A stretch of DNA of 17,303 nt from UBA3263 sp964554335 (GCA_964554335.1 CAZKOF010000042.1:1-17303); one strand, 5' to 3'. Numbered from the stretch's first letter, positions 6,885 through 15,927 are shown. Numbers and translations: made by a program. Notes: a model not told the origin generated them from the sequence alone.

Positions 6885-7046
6885 TATCAATCAATATTAG
6901 AGGTTGAGAAAAATGCTTTACGTCTTTATAGACATCCGGCTCCCCGAAAAGTTTAATTCCACCCTCAAAAAATACACTTTTCCCCTCTTTGGGATGCAGT
7001 TCTCATTCCGGCTAACCACGCGTCAGTTGTGGGATGGCGTCCGTGG

Positions 7047-8414
7047 TCAGATAGTCAGGCCGAAAGCGGAGAGGAGGGCAGAACTGATGCTCATGTAGAT
7101 GACCATGCCGATGATGTCATTGGTGATTGAGATGAAGGGGCCGGTTGCCAGGGCGGGGTCTATCTTGAAGCGCTCGAGGGTCAGGGGCACGAACGTGCCG
7201 AAGATGCTGGCGAATATCACTACGGCAAAGAGGCTGAGGGCAACGGCGATGGTGGTGACCTGTGTGGCGCCCAGGCGGAAGCAGTTGTAGATGAACACCA
7301 TCAGGGCGATGATGGTTGCGTTGAGCATTCCGACGCCGACTTCTTTGAAAATCTGGCGCGAGGCGTGTTTGATGTCGAGCGAGCCGTTGGCCAGGCCCTG
7401 GACCACGATTGCCGACGATTGGATGCCGACGTTGCCGCCTGTGCCGCCGATGAGGGGAATGAACAACGCCATGGCGGGGTTGGTGGCGAAGCCGGCTTCG
7501 AAGTTGCCGAGAATGAGTGAGTTGCCGATGCCGCCGGCAATGCCGATGAGCAGCCAGGGAAGGCGCGCCTTTGTCTGAGCAAACCAGGAGTCATCGGTTT
7601 CGACGTCGCCGCTAAGACCGCTGGCGAGCTGATAGTCGCGCTCGGCGCTCTCACGCACGGTGTCCATCACGTCGTCGAAGGTAATCTGTCCGACCAGGCG
7701 CCCGGCGGCGTCGACAACGGGCATGGCCACGAGGTCATATTTCTCAAAGTCTTGTGCGACTTCGTCGAGCTCCGTGTCGGTCTTGACCGACGCGGGGTCA
7801 GCCTCCATGACGTGCTTGATTTTGCTGACCGAGGGGTGGGTCAGCATCTTTTTCAGCGGAAGCACCCCGCGCAGGCGCTCGTCGTTGTCAACAACGTAGA
7901 CGTAATATATTTCGTCGAGTTCCTCGGCCTGTAGACGCATCTCTTTTATGCACTCGGGCATCGACCAGTTTTCGTTGACCACGATCATCTCCGTGCCCAT
8001 CAGCGATCCGGCGGTGTTTTCGGGATACTTCATCAGGTCGATGATGTCGCCGGCCTGCTCGACGTCATCGAGTTGGGCAAGCACTTCCTCCTGATCTTCC
8101 TTGTCGAGTTCCTGCAGAAGGTCGGCGGCATCGTCGGTGTCCATGTGGTCGACCTGCTTTGCGATGACGTCGTTTGGCAGCGCCTCCAGAAGTTTGTGGC
8201 GTTCGTCTTCGTCGAGCTCGAGGAGCACGTCGGCGGCAGTCTCCTCGTCAAGCAGCTTATAGAGAAACTCGGACTCGTGGAGGTCCAGGTCCTGATAGAG
8301 TTCGGCAATGTCGGCGGGGTGGAGCGCGGCGAGTTCATGCCGTGCCGCCTCGATGTTGCCCGAGGAGATTATTTCGCGGATTCTTTCAAGATATTCGGGG
8401 CTATATTCCTTCAT
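7047..8414 (-). CDS. mgtE: MgtE family Mg2+ transporter
   Basis: Inner-membrane Mg2+ channel/transporter. The 455 residues show the full MgtE layout: the superhelical N domain with many acidic residues (about 20-130), two CBS domains (about 135-255), a connecting helix, and the membrane domain (about 285-455) with five predicted helices. The signature IPLIGGTGGNVGIQSS lies at 319-334, and an acidic pore residue is D433 in SITNDIIG. The cytosolic domains normally sense internal Mg2+ and close the pore. The start overlaps the rsmD stop by four bases (ATGA), making this the last gene of the rel operon. The start is supported by that overlap and by family length. The 162 bp downstream holds only weak hairpins. 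Confidence 0.95.
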   Translation of the reverse strand: MKEYSPEYLERIREIISSGNIEAARHELAALHPADIAELYQDLDLHESEFLYKLLDEETAADVLLELDEDERHKLLEALPNDVIAKQVDHMDTDDAADLLQELDKEDQEEVLAQLDDVEQAGDIIDLMKYPENTAGSLMGTEMIVVNENWSMPECIKEMRLQAEELDEIYYVYVVDNDERLRGVLPLKKMLTHPSVSKIKHVMEADPASVKTDTELDEVAQDFEKYDLVAMPVVDAAGRLVGQITFDDVMDTVRESAERDYQLASGLSGDVETDDSWFAQTKARLPWLLIGIAGGIGNSLILGNFEAGFATNPAMALFIPLIGGTGGNVGIQSSAIVVQGLANGSLDIKHASRQIFKEVGVGMLNATIIALMVFIYNCFRLGATQVTTIAVALSLFAVVIFASIFGTFVPLTLERFKIDPALATGPFISITNDIIGMVIYMSISSALLSAFGLTI

Positions 8415-8974
8415 TGTTCAGCTGGGGAGGAGTCTGAGTGGGTCTTGCATAAAATTGAAAAGTTGACGCTGCCGTAGACGCGGCGCTCAATGAACGAGGG
8501 CAGGGCGGAGTAGTCGCGCGTCTTGTTGTGCTCGACAACTACCAGCGTTTCCTCCCCGCAGGCTCGGGAGTTCAGTATTGCCGGCACGACGTCGTCGAAG
8601 TTCTCCATGTCGTAGGGCGGGTCGGCAAAGATGAGGTCGACCGGGGCGGCGACGCTCTCGATAAACTTCAACGCGTCGCCACGCACGACCCTGAGTTCCC
8701 GGCAGTTGAGCTGCTGGCGGACTTTGTCGATGAAGCGGAACTGGGTCGACGCTTTCTCGACGGCGGTTACCTCGGCGGCTCCGCGGCTGACGATTTCGAG
8801 CGAAATCGCGCCGGTGCCCGCAAAGAGGTCTATCGCACGGATGCCGTCGAAGTCTATCATGTTTTCAAGCACATTGAATATATTCTCGCGCGCGAAGTCG
8901 GTTGTCGGGCGCGCTGAGATGTCGGTCGGCACGTCGAAGCGTCGGCGGCCGTATTTTCCTCTTATGATTCTCAT
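8411..8974 (-). CDS. rsmD: 16S rRNA (guanine966-N2)-methyltransferase RsmD
   Basis: SAM-dependent methyltransferase of 187 residues that modifies G966 of 16S rRNA during 30S assembly. The N-terminus MRIIRGKYGRRRF is typical of RsmD. The SAM-binding motif I is IDLFAGTGAISLE (48-60), an acidic motif II residue is E73 in AVEKAS, and the catalytic DPPY tetrad is at 118-121. The start at 8974 is chosen because it begins the conserved RsmD block and overlaps the DUF3822 stop by four bases; a longer frame would read deep into DUF3822. Its own stop overlaps the mgtE ATG in the same way. Confidence 0.95.
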   Translation of the reverse strand: MRIIRGKYGRRRFDVPTDISARPTTDFARENIFNVLENMIDFDGIRAIDLFAGTGAISLEIVSRGAAEVTAVEKASTQFRFIDKVRQQLNCRELRVVRGDALKFIESVAAPVDLIFADPPYDMENFDDVVPAILNSRACGEETLVVVEHNKTRDYSALPSFIERRVYGSVNFSILCKTHSDSSPAEQ

Positions 8975-9756
8975 TGTCGGGTAAGGAATATCATGTCGAG
9001 CGGTGCGCCGGGGGCGCGGTCGCGCAGTTTTACGCCTGGTTCGTCGAGGGTCAGGGGAAGGACCCGGGCCGAGGGATTGACACGGTCGATGAGCGAGCAT
9101 ATCTGTTCGTTGATGTCGGCCGGGGCAGAGAGGAATATTTCGTCGCCGGATTGCACCGTGGCCAATATGTAATATGCGCAGTCGGCCAGTGAGTAGGTCT
9201 GCGGGCGGTTTAAGTAGGTCATGGCTCCTTCGCCGTCGATGCGCACGAGGTTCATCGAGGCGTCGTCATCGCAGAGGGCATAGAGGCCGGGAGCCTCGAG
9301 TGCCTCAGCGTCGATAGCCAGGCTATGGCGAAAGCGTGCGCAGGCAAAGGTGCGGCGCAAAAAGTTAAGTTTGTCGGCCTCGACGGCATAGCAGAGTCCG
9401 GCGCCGCGGGCCGAGTCGTCGAGCAGGGTGCGTTCGGCGTCATAGTCGGGGAGCATGAGCTCGGCCATCGTTTCGCGCAGCTCTGCGGCGTCGGGCGGCA
9501 TGGAGAAGAACTCACGCGAGGTCAGGATGATGTCGGTCGAGTCGAAGTCGCCGAGCAGCAGGGGGTTGTCGTAGATTGCATCTTCCAGGGCCTTGGCCGA
9601 GTCGTTGGCCGGGACGACACTGTGGGTCAGGACGGTCTGTTCCGGCCCTTCGGGACCGAGAATCAGCGCGTCCATGCGCTCCGGCGCGACGCGCAGAATC
9701 AGGCGCATGGCCGATGTGTTGTCTATCAGGTCTTTGGTTAGTGTTGCCGGGATCAT
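8971..9756 (-). CDS. DUF3822 family protein
   Basis: A 261-residue protein resembling the DUF3822 family of Bacteroidetes, often found beside rsmD; it has no experimentally known function that I am aware of. There is no signal peptide or membrane segment. The sequence hints at an actin/hexokinase-like fold (inference only): early strands with RLILRVAPERMDALILGPEG, then a central block DKLNFLRRTFACARF, and DIFLSAPADI-like strands near the C-terminus (EIFLSAPADINEQI). Both ends overlap neighbours by ATGA: the start overlaps the HD phosphodiesterase stop and the stop overlaps rsmD. The position between a signalling enzyme and an rRNA methyltransferase suggests co-regulation but not a specific job. 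Confidence 0.82.
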   Translation of the reverse strand: MIPATLTKDLIDNTSAMRLILRVAPERMDALILGPEGPEQTVLTHSVVPANDSAKALEDAIYDNPLLLGDFDSTDIILTSREFFSMPPDAAELRETMAELMLPDYDAERTLLDDSARGAGLCYAVEADKLNFLRRTFACARFRHSLAIDAEALEAPGLYALCDDDASMNLVRIDGEGAMTYLNRPQTYSLADCAYYILATVQSGDEIFLSAPADINEQICSLIDRVNPSARVLPLTLDEPGVKLRDRAPGAPLDMIFLTRQ

Positions 9757-11771
9757 TTCTTTTCGGGGTATGCGATGCGCGAATGGTAGATTGTCAGCAG
9801 GCGGCGAATGAACGTCTCTTTTATGGTGTTGATGTCGCGGAAAGCCAGTGGGGAGTCATTGTGGAGTCCCTCGGCAACCTGGGTGTCGATGATGCGGTTG
9901 ACAAGTTCCGTGATTGCCTCGGGCGAGTAGTTCTTCAGCGAGCGCGAGGCGGCCTCGACGGCGTCGGCCATCATGACGATAGAGCTCTCGACCGTGGTCG
10001 GGTTCGGACCGGGGTAGCGGAAAGGTTTGGTGTCGACCTCCTCGCCGGGGTGTTGGTTGCAGTAGGTGACGTAGAAGTAGCGTGCCAGCCCCGTGCCGTG
10101 GTGTTCGGCGATAAAGCTGCGGATTGCCGCGGGGAGCTTGGCGCGGTCTGCGCGGCGCAGGCCGTCGCTGACGTGGGCCGTTATGATGCGGGCGCTCTGC
10201 AGGGGGTCGAGGGCATCGTGGGGGTTGACGCCATGTTGGTTTTCGGTGAAGAAGGCGGGATTCTCAATCTTGCCGATGTCGTGATAAAGTGCGCCGGCGC
10301 GGATGAGCTGCACGTTGGCGCCGACCTTGACGGCGGCTTCGGCGGCGAGGTTGCTGACCTCCATGGCGTGCTGGAACGTGCCCGGACACTCGCGCGAGAG
10401 CTCGCGCAGAATCGGATGGTTGATGTCGCTGAGTTCAACGAGCCCTACCGTCGAGGTGAAGCCGAGCATCCGCTCGAAAATGAAGACCAGCACGTAGGCG
10501 AACGACACGAAGACAACGTTGATTGCCAAAAATCCGAACATCCGCGGGGTCAGCGATGTGAGGTCGCCGGTAAGCATCACGTTGATTGACACGTAGGTCA
10601 GCGAATAGCCGAGAAACACGAGCGCGGCCGTGCGCAGTAGCTGCGAGCGCCGGCTCATCTCTTTCAGGGTGTTGATGGCTATCGAGGCGCCGACGAACTG
10701 CATGGCAAAGAATTCCAGCGGGAAGTGGGCGATAGGTGCGCAAATCAGCGTGGTGGTCAGGGTTGTGAACATCGCCGTGCGCCCGTCGAAGAAGACGATG
10801 ACCATGATGGCGATCATCGAGAATGGCACGATATACAGTCCCATGTCGAAGCTGCCCGACATGATGAACGAAAAGATGCTGAACGCCACTACCAGGCCGA
10901 CGAGGTAGGCAACCACTTTCGGCTGCATAAAGAGCCGGCGGCGGAAAAAGTAGAGAAACGCGCCTATCAGGGAAAAGAGCAACCCGACGTAGATTGATTT
11001 CGCGATCCATACGTTAACCCCGTTCCCTCCTGCGCCGTTGCCACGTTCGGCAAGCAGCTGCTCGTAGGTCTTCAGCGTCGTGTAGAGCTGAAGCGTGACG
11101 ACCTCTCCGCGATCAATGATGCGTTCGCCCTGCTGAATGACGCCGATGGGGGCCGTGGCTTTCTGGTGCATGTCCGAGCGTATGCGTTCGCTGACAACGG
11201 TGTCGAGAACAACGTTGGGCGTCAGCATCGTTGCGATTTTCGACTGTTCGATGGCATAGTGCGCTTCGTCGCCGGGCATCTGCTCCTTTAGCCATTCATA
11301 GGCACGGCGCGGCGACCGCAGGTTGGCGGTTGACTTCTTGGTCAGCACGTTGCCGTTGGCGACGCGCACTGCCGGGAGCCGGCCGCACGAAATATCGTTG
11401 TAGACCTCTTCGTCGACTATGCCGCGGTCATAGAGCTCGCGGACGCGCTGCATCAGCCGGGAGCGCGTCGCCGCGCTGACGTTGCTGACCTCGCCGAGCT
11501 CGCGGACCAGGCGGGTGCGCACGGCGTCGTCGACCGAGGTCAACCGCTTATAGACCGGCACGAACGTGCGGTTGATGGAGTCTATCGCAGCCTCGGCGCT
11601 CAGCGAGTCGGGGCGGATCGGGATGTCGAACGGCGCCGTAAGCAGTTGGTAGTTCCAGGGGCGGTTGACCTGATAGATGTAGGTCGACGTGGAGCGTCGC
11701 GGCAGGAGCCATACAACGATAAACGTGCCGATCAGCAGCGTGAGTATCTGGGTGGTATATCTGCTCTTCAT
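9753..11771 (-). CDS. 7TM-HD phosphodiesterase, PgpH type (c-di-AMP)
   Basis: A 672-residue membrane phosphodiesterase of the 7TMR-HD family. An N-terminal anchor (about 7-23) is followed by an extracytoplasmic domain (about 28-250), a block of hydrophobic helices between about 258 and 433, and a cytosolic HD domain (about 450-660). HD metal ligands are visible: H468 (QHAMEVS), H497-D498 (YHDIGK), H533 (TAHVSD), H557-H558 (AEHHGT) and D603 (MADAVEA). Homologous PgpH of Listeria hydrolyses c-di-AMP and is inhibited by (p)ppGpp; the same activity is inferred here. No c-di-AMP cyclase lies in the window. The start overlaps the rel stop by four bases and the stop overlaps DUF3822, so expression is tied to rel. 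Confidence 0.9.
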   Translation of the reverse strand: MKSRYTTQILTLLIGTFIVVWLLPRRSTSTYIYQVNRPWNYQLLTAPFDIPIRPDSLSAEAAIDSINRTFVPVYKRLTSVDDAVRTRLVRELGEVSNVSAATRSRLMQRVRELYDRGIVDEEVYNDISCGRLPAVRVANGNVLTKKSTANLRSPRRAYEWLKEQMPGDEAHYAIEQSKIATMLTPNVVLDTVVSERIRSDMHQKATAPIGVIQQGERIIDRGEVVTLQLYTTLKTYEQLLAERGNGAGGNGVNVWIAKSIYVGLLFSLIGAFLYFFRRRLFMQPKVVAYLVGLVVAFSIFSFIMSGSFDMGLYIVPFSMIAIMVIVFFDGRTAMFTTLTTTLICAPIAHFPLEFFAMQFVGASIAINTLKEMSRRSQLLRTAALVFLGYSLTYVSINVMLTGDLTSLTPRMFGFLAINVVFVSFAYVLVFIFERMLGFTSTVGLVELSDINHPILRELSRECPGTFQHAMEVSNLAAEAAVKVGANVQLIRAGALYHDIGKIENPAFFTENQHGVNPHDALDPLQSARIITAHVSDGLRRADRAKLPAAIRSFIAEHHGTGLARYFYVTYCNQHPGEEVDTKPFRYPGPNPTTVESSIVMMADAVEAASRSLKNYSPEAITELVNRIIDTQVAEGLHNDSPLAFRDINTIKETFIRRLLTIYHSRIAYPEKK

Positions 11772-14038
11772 ATGCGGGCTGCTGTTGTCACGCCATTGAT
11801 TTTCTTCAGTCTGATGCAGAGGTCGTCAACCGCGTCAGCCGAGGTGACCTTGACTGTCAGGCGACCGGAGAAGACCTCGTTGGTGGCTTCGATCGAGAAC
11901 TGGCGCAAGTCGATGTTTGCGGCGCCGCTGACGGCGGCTGAGATTTCTTGCAGGATTCCGTGGTGGTCAATGCCTTCGAGCTGCACCTCTGCTTTGAAGC
12001 GCGTTTCGGCAACCTGTTCCCATTTGGTCAATAGGATGCGGTGACCATAGGCCGCTTTCAGCAACGCCGCGCGCGGGCAGGTCAGCAAGTGGACCGTTAC
12101 GCTGCCGTCGTCTTCAATGAATCCCATGACATCGTCGCCGGGAATCGGACCGCAGCAGTCGGCGAGGCGGTAGTTCTGGCTCTTCTCGTCGGTGTGTAGA
12201 ATGTATGTTTCCTTGACGTTGATCGGGACTTCGTCTTCGTCGGCTTTCCACTGGTCTATCGGTTTCTTTTTCGATGTGCCCGAGAAGGGGTTGAGAATCA
12301 TTTTAAACAACGATGTCGTCGATGTCATGATTGAACTCTTCGACTTGCGCAGGGCCTCAAAGGTGTCGGCCGGGTTTATATCGCCGCGGGCAATGCCGAT
12401 GAAGATTTCCTCGCGTGAGGTAGCGCGATAATAACCCATCATCTTGGTAAAAAGCTCGTTAGTGGCCTCGATACCCTCTTTTCTGCATACCTCGTCGAAG
12501 ATTGCGCGCCCCTGTTCAATCAGCGGTTGGCGGTCTTTGCGCATGGCCTGGCGCAGGCGGGTGCGTGCCTTTGCCGTGGCCAGGAAGTTGAACCATTCCT
12601 GGCGTGGTTGTTGTGTCTGCGAGGTGATGACCTCGACCTGGTCGCCGCTCTCCAGACGCGTCGACAACGGCACGAGCTTATGGTTCACCTTACCGGCGAT
12701 GCACTTGACTCCAAGTTGGGTATGGAGCGTGAATGCGAGGTCGAGCACGGTTGCCCGCGCCGGCAGGGTAATCGGCTCTCCTTTGGGGGTGAACACGACT
12801 ATCTCGTTGGCAAAGAGGTTGAGTTTCAACGTGTCGAGAAAGTCCAGGGCGTTCGGTTCCGGGCTTTCGAGAATGTCTTTGATGGTTTCGAGCCATTGGT
12901 TCAGCTCCGTTTCCTCGTCGCCTTCGCCGTCTTTATATTTCCAGTGGGCGGCAAAGCCGCGTTCGGCGATGTCGTCCATCCTTTCTGAGCGAATCTGAAT
13001 TTCCACCCAATTACCGTCGGAGCCCATGACGGTCAGGTGCAGAGCCTGATAGCCATTGGCTTTCGGAACCGCAATCCAGTCGCGCGTGCGGTCGGGGTGA
13101 AGTTTATATATGTCGGTGATTGCCGAGTAAATTCGCCAGCTGAGTTCCTTTTCCGAGGCGATGTCGGGGCTTTTGAAAATGATGCGCATGGCGTAAAGGT
13201 CGTAAACCTCCTCGAAGGGAATTCTCTTTGTCTCCATTTTGCGCCATATGCTATAGACGCTCTTGAGCCGGTACTTGGCCTGAAATTCGATTCCGAGCTC
13301 GTGCAGGCGCTCGTTGATCGGGGCGGCAAAGTCGTCATAGACCAGCCGGCGGGCCCGCTCCGTGGCCTCGATTTTGTCGGCAATGTCCTGATATGCCTGC
13401 GGGTGCTCATATTTGAAACTGAGGTCTTCGAGTTCAGTCTTGATGGCAAAGAGCCCCAGACGATGGGCGAGGGGCGCGTATATATAGAGCGTCTCGCCGG
13501 CGATTTTATATTGCTTGTTCGGCGCCATGGACCCCAGGGTGCGCATGTTGTGCAGGCGGTCGGCCATTTTTATGAGCACAACTCTGATGTCCTCGTTCAT
13601 CGTCAGCAGCAGCTTGCGGAAGTTCTCGGCCTGAGCCGAGGCGTGTTCGCCGAAAATGCCGCCCGAAATCTTTGTGAGACCTTCGACGAGGCGGGCGATT
13701 TTGTCGCCGAAGCTCGAACGGATATCCTCGACCGTATAGTCGGTGTCTTCAACAACGTCGTGGAGCAAGGCTGCGCAGATGCTCGTGGAGCCCAGACCGA
13801 TTTCCTGCGAGGCTATGCGGGCAACTGCAATCGGGTGGAGAATATACGGCTCGCCGCTGCGCCGCCTGACGCCGGCGTGGGCCGACTTCGCGAAGCGGAA
13901 AGCGCGCTCGATGATTTCAACCTTCTTGCGATGGTTGGAATTGAGGTAACCTTGAAGAACGTCGTTGAACGCCGCCTCAATCATGCGGTCTTCCTCAACG
14001 GGGTCGGGGCTCGGGGTCAGAGGTTTGCTATCTGTCAT
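11768..14038 (-). CDS. Bifunctional (p)ppGpp synthetase/hydrolase, RelA/SpoT family
   Basis: Long RSH enzyme of 756 residues controlling the stringent response. The hydrolase HD domain (about 45-200) is intact: H68, H93-D94 with ED at 97-98 (LLHDVVEDT), and D160 (KMADRLHNMR). The synthetase domain has YRLKS (256-260), D280 in VYDLYAMRI, GYQALHL (329-335) and the catalytic E346 in VEIQIRS. TGS (about 408-470), helical, CC/zinc-finger (C628-C629, H650, C654) and ACT (about 682-756) domains follow. Both active sites look functional, so it should make and degrade (p)ppGpp. It is the first gene of the five-gene operon and lies divergent to pfp. The start at 14038 is the first ATG after the promoter and gives normal family length. 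Confidence 0.96.
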   Translation of the reverse strand: MTDSKPLTPSPDPVEEDRMIEAAFNDVLQGYLNSNHRKKVEIIERAFRFAKSAHAGVRRRSGEPYILHPIAVARIASQEIGLGSTSICAALLHDVVEDTDYTVEDIRSSFGDKIARLVEGLTKISGGIFGEHASAQAENFRKLLLTMNEDIRVVLIKMADRLHNMRTLGSMAPNKQYKIAGETLYIYAPLAHRLGLFAIKTELEDLSFKYEHPQAYQDIADKIEATERARRLVYDDFAAPINERLHELGIEFQAKYRLKSVYSIWRKMETKRIPFEEVYDLYAMRIIFKSPDIASEKELSWRIYSAITDIYKLHPDRTRDWIAVPKANGYQALHLTVMGSDGNWVEIQIRSERMDDIAERGFAAHWKYKDGEGDEETELNQWLETIKDILESPEPNALDFLDTLKLNLFANEIVVFTPKGEPITLPARATVLDLAFTLHTQLGVKCIAGKVNHKLVPLSTRLESGDQVEVITSQTQQPRQEWFNFLATAKARTRLRQAMRKDRQPLIEQGRAIFDEVCRKEGIEATNELFTKMMGYYRATSREEIFIGIARGDINPADTFEALRKSKSSIMTSTTSLFKMILNPFSGTSKKKPIDQWKADEDEVPINVKETYILHTDEKSQNYRLADCCGPIPGDDVMGFIEDDGSVTVHLLTCPRAALLKAAYGHRILLTKWEQVAETRFKAEVQLEGIDHHGILQEISAAVSGAANIDLRQFSIEATNEVFSGRLTVKVTSADAVDDLCIRLKKINGVTTAARI

Positions 14039-14083
14039 ATTCTACGTGTCCTAAAAAAGTGTTACATCACCACGAATAACTCG

Positions 14084-14091
14084 CAAAGTTA
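14084..14091 (-). promoter_or_regulatory. Probable -7 box of the rel operon promoter
   Basis: TAACTTTG on the minus strand matches the Bacteroidetes -7 consensus and lies 46 bp upstream of the rel ATG. No TTTG is found at the ideal 20-base distance upstream (a TTTG occurs at 14104-14107, only 12 bases away), so the -33 element is weak or absent. This may mean that an activator is needed. Confidence 0.5.
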
Positions 14092-14113
14092 CAAAAAAAA
14101 TTCCAAACCTCAG

Positions 14114-14145
14114 TTTTAGCATTTGGGGATTTTTTCGTAACTTTG
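14114..14145 (+). promoter_or_regulatory. Promoter of pfp
   Basis: TAACTTTG (14138-14145) is a full match to the -7 consensus. The -33 region is only TTTT (14114-14117), at 20-base spacing. Transcription should start near 14152, giving an A/T-rich leader of about 33 bases without a Shine-Dalgarno sequence, as is usual in this phylum. It is back-to-back with the rel promoter. Confidence 0.62.
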
Positions 14146-14184
14146 CAACCGTAATAACTAATTATCACATTTTCAACTTACAAT

Positions 14185-15834
14185 ATGAAAAAGAGCGCAT
14201 TACAGCAAGCCCGCGCAACGTATCAGCCCAAACTTCCGCTGACGCTGACCGGCGCAGTGGTTGCAAAAAAGGGCAAACCTACAGAGTCCGTAGCAAACCA
14301 GGAGGAAATCAAAGCCCTCTTCCCCAATACCTACGGTCTTCCCGAACTGACCTTTGAAAAGACTAACCCCACCGTTGGCAAACCCCTCAATGTCGGCGTT
14401 ATTCTAAGTGGAGGCCAGGCCCCCGGCGGCCACAACGTAATCTGCGGCCTTTTCGACGGTATCAAGAAAATCAACAAGGAGAGCCGTCTTTACGGCTTCC
14501 TCATGGGCCCCGGCGGCTTCGTCGACCACAGCTACGTCGAACTCACCTCCGGCATTATCGACGAATACCGCAACACCGGCGGCTTTGACATTATCGGCTC
14601 AGGCCGCACAAAGCTCGAAAAGAAAGAGCAGTTCGACAAGGGTCTCGAAATCCTTAAGCAGCTCAACATCTCCGCCCTCGTAATCATCGGCGGCGACGAC
14701 TCCAACACCAACGCCGCCATCCTCGCCGAATACTATAAGGCCATCGGTGCAGGCGTTCAGGTTATCGGTTGCCCCAAGACCATCGACGGCGACCTCAAGA
14801 ACGATATGATCGAAACCTCCTTCGGCTTCGACACCGCAACCAAAGTCTACTCCGAAGTTATCGGCAATATTCAGCGCGACTGCAACTCGGCCAAGAAATA
14901 CTGGCACTTCATCAAGCTCATGGGCCGTTCGGCAAGCCACATAGCCCTCGAGTGTGCCCTTCAGGTGCAGCCTAACGTCTGCATCGTTTCCGAAGAGGTC
15001 GAAGCAAAGAACCAGACCCTGCAGGACATCGTGAACTACATTGCCGACATCGTTGCCGCCCGCGCCGCCGCAGGCAATAACTTCGGCACCGTGCTCATTC
15101 CCGAGGGCCTCATAGAGTTCATCCCTGCAATGAAGAGCCTCATCGCCGAGCTCAATGACCTGCTCGCAACCAAGGGCGAGGAGTTCGCCGCTATCGAAGG
15201 CAACGAAGCTCAGCGCAACTGGATTATCGGCCAGCTCTCCGCCTCGAACTCAGCAATCTACGAAGGCCTCCCCGCAGGCGTTGCCCGTCAGCTCAGCCTC
15301 GACCGCGACCCCCACGGCAACGTGCAGGTCAGCCTCATCGAAACAGAGAAACTGCTCGGCGAAATGGTCGGCAAGCGCCTCGCTGAGATGAAAGCCCGCG
15401 GAAACTTCGCCGGCAAGTTCGCCGCCCAATACCACTTCTTCGGCTACGAAGGCCGCTGCGCCGACCCCTCGAACTTCGATGCCGACTATTGCTATGCCCT
15501 CGGCTACAACGCCGCCATGCTCATCAACTCCGGCGTTACCGGCTACATGAGCTCCGTGCGCAACCTCGTGGCTCCCAGCGTTCAATGGATCGCCGGTGGC
15601 ATACCCATCACCATGATGATGAACATGGAGCGCCGCAACGGCGAAATGAAGCCCGTGATCCAGAAGGCTCTCGTTGACCTCAACGGCACCCCCTTCCGGC
15701 GCTTCGCCGCCAAGCGTGACACCTGGGCTAAAGAGACCTGCTACATGTATCCCGGCCCGATCCAGTACTTCGGCCCCGCCGAGGTCTGCGACCAGTGCAC
15801 CCAGACCCTCCGCTACGAGCACCTCGACAAGTAA
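14185..15834 (+). CDS. pfp: Pyrophosphate-dependent 6-phosphofructokinase
   Basis: Diphosphate-fructose-6-phosphate 1-phosphotransferase, which uses PPi instead of ATP in the reversible phosphofructokinase step of glycolysis. At 549 residues it belongs to the long PFP group. The phosphate-binding loop is VGVILSGGQAPGGHN (70-84). GGDDS (169-173), with aspartate where ATP-dependent enzymes have glycine, points to PPi as phosphoryl donor. PKTIDGD (197-203) holds the catalytic aspartates, and MGRSASH (246-252) binds the sugar phosphate. The ATG at 14185 follows its promoter directly. Codons are strongly C-ending, suggesting a highly expressed gene. It is divergent from rel, and a perfect hairpin lies just after the stop. 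Confidence 0.96.
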   Translation: MKKSALQQARATYQPKLPLTLTGAVVAKKGKPTESVANQEEIKALFPNTYGLPELTFEKTNPTVGKPLNVGVILSGGQAPGGHNVICGLFDGIKKINKESRLYGFLMGPGGFVDHSYVELTSGIIDEYRNTGGFDIIGSGRTKLEKKEQFDKGLEILKQLNISALVIIGGDDSNTNAAILAEYYKAIGAGVQVIGCPKTIDGDLKNDMIETSFGFDTATKVYSEVIGNIQRDCNSAKKYWHFIKLMGRSASHIALECALQVQPNVCIVSEEVEAKNQTLQDIVNYIADIVAARAAAGNNFGTVLIPEGLIEFIPAMKSLIAELNDLLATKGEEFAAIEGNEAQRNWIIGQLSASNSAIYEGLPAGVARQLSLDRDPHGNVQVSLIETEKLLGEMVGKRLAEMKARGNFAGKFAAQYHFFGYEGRCADPSNFDADYCYALGYNAAMLINSGVTGYMSSVRNLVAPSVQWIAGGIPITMMMNMERRNGEMKPVIQKALVDLNGTPFRRFAAKRDTWAKETCYMYPGPIQYFGPAEVCDQCTQTLRYEHLDK

Positions 15835-15861
15835 GACACCCACTCCAACTCCGTCATATTC

Positions 15862-15905
15862 CAACGACCTTAAAGACCCCAAAGGCTTTAAGGTCGTTGT
15901 TTACA
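15862..15905 (+). terminator. Terminator-like hairpin after pfp
   Basis: A perfect 14-bp stem (15862-15875 with 15886-15899) encloses a 10-base loop, 27 bases past the pfp stop. The downstream T-tract is short and broken (TTTAC), so termination may be partial and allow some transcription into the acetyltransferase gene at 15928. Confidence 0.65.
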
Positions 15906-15927
15906 CCTCCCCGGCTTCTTGATTTCT

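Noticed and set aside
7015..7047. Possible terminator after mgtE
   Set aside because: ACCACG/CGTGGT can pair, but the loop is long and no T-run follows on the minus strand.
9576..10589. 337-codon plus-strand ORF
   Set aside because: Antisense shadow of the HD phosphodiesterase and DUF3822 genes; no recognisable domain.
13037..14119. 360-codon plus-strand ORF
   Set aside because: Antisense to rel and its promoter region; the rel frame has complete motifs.
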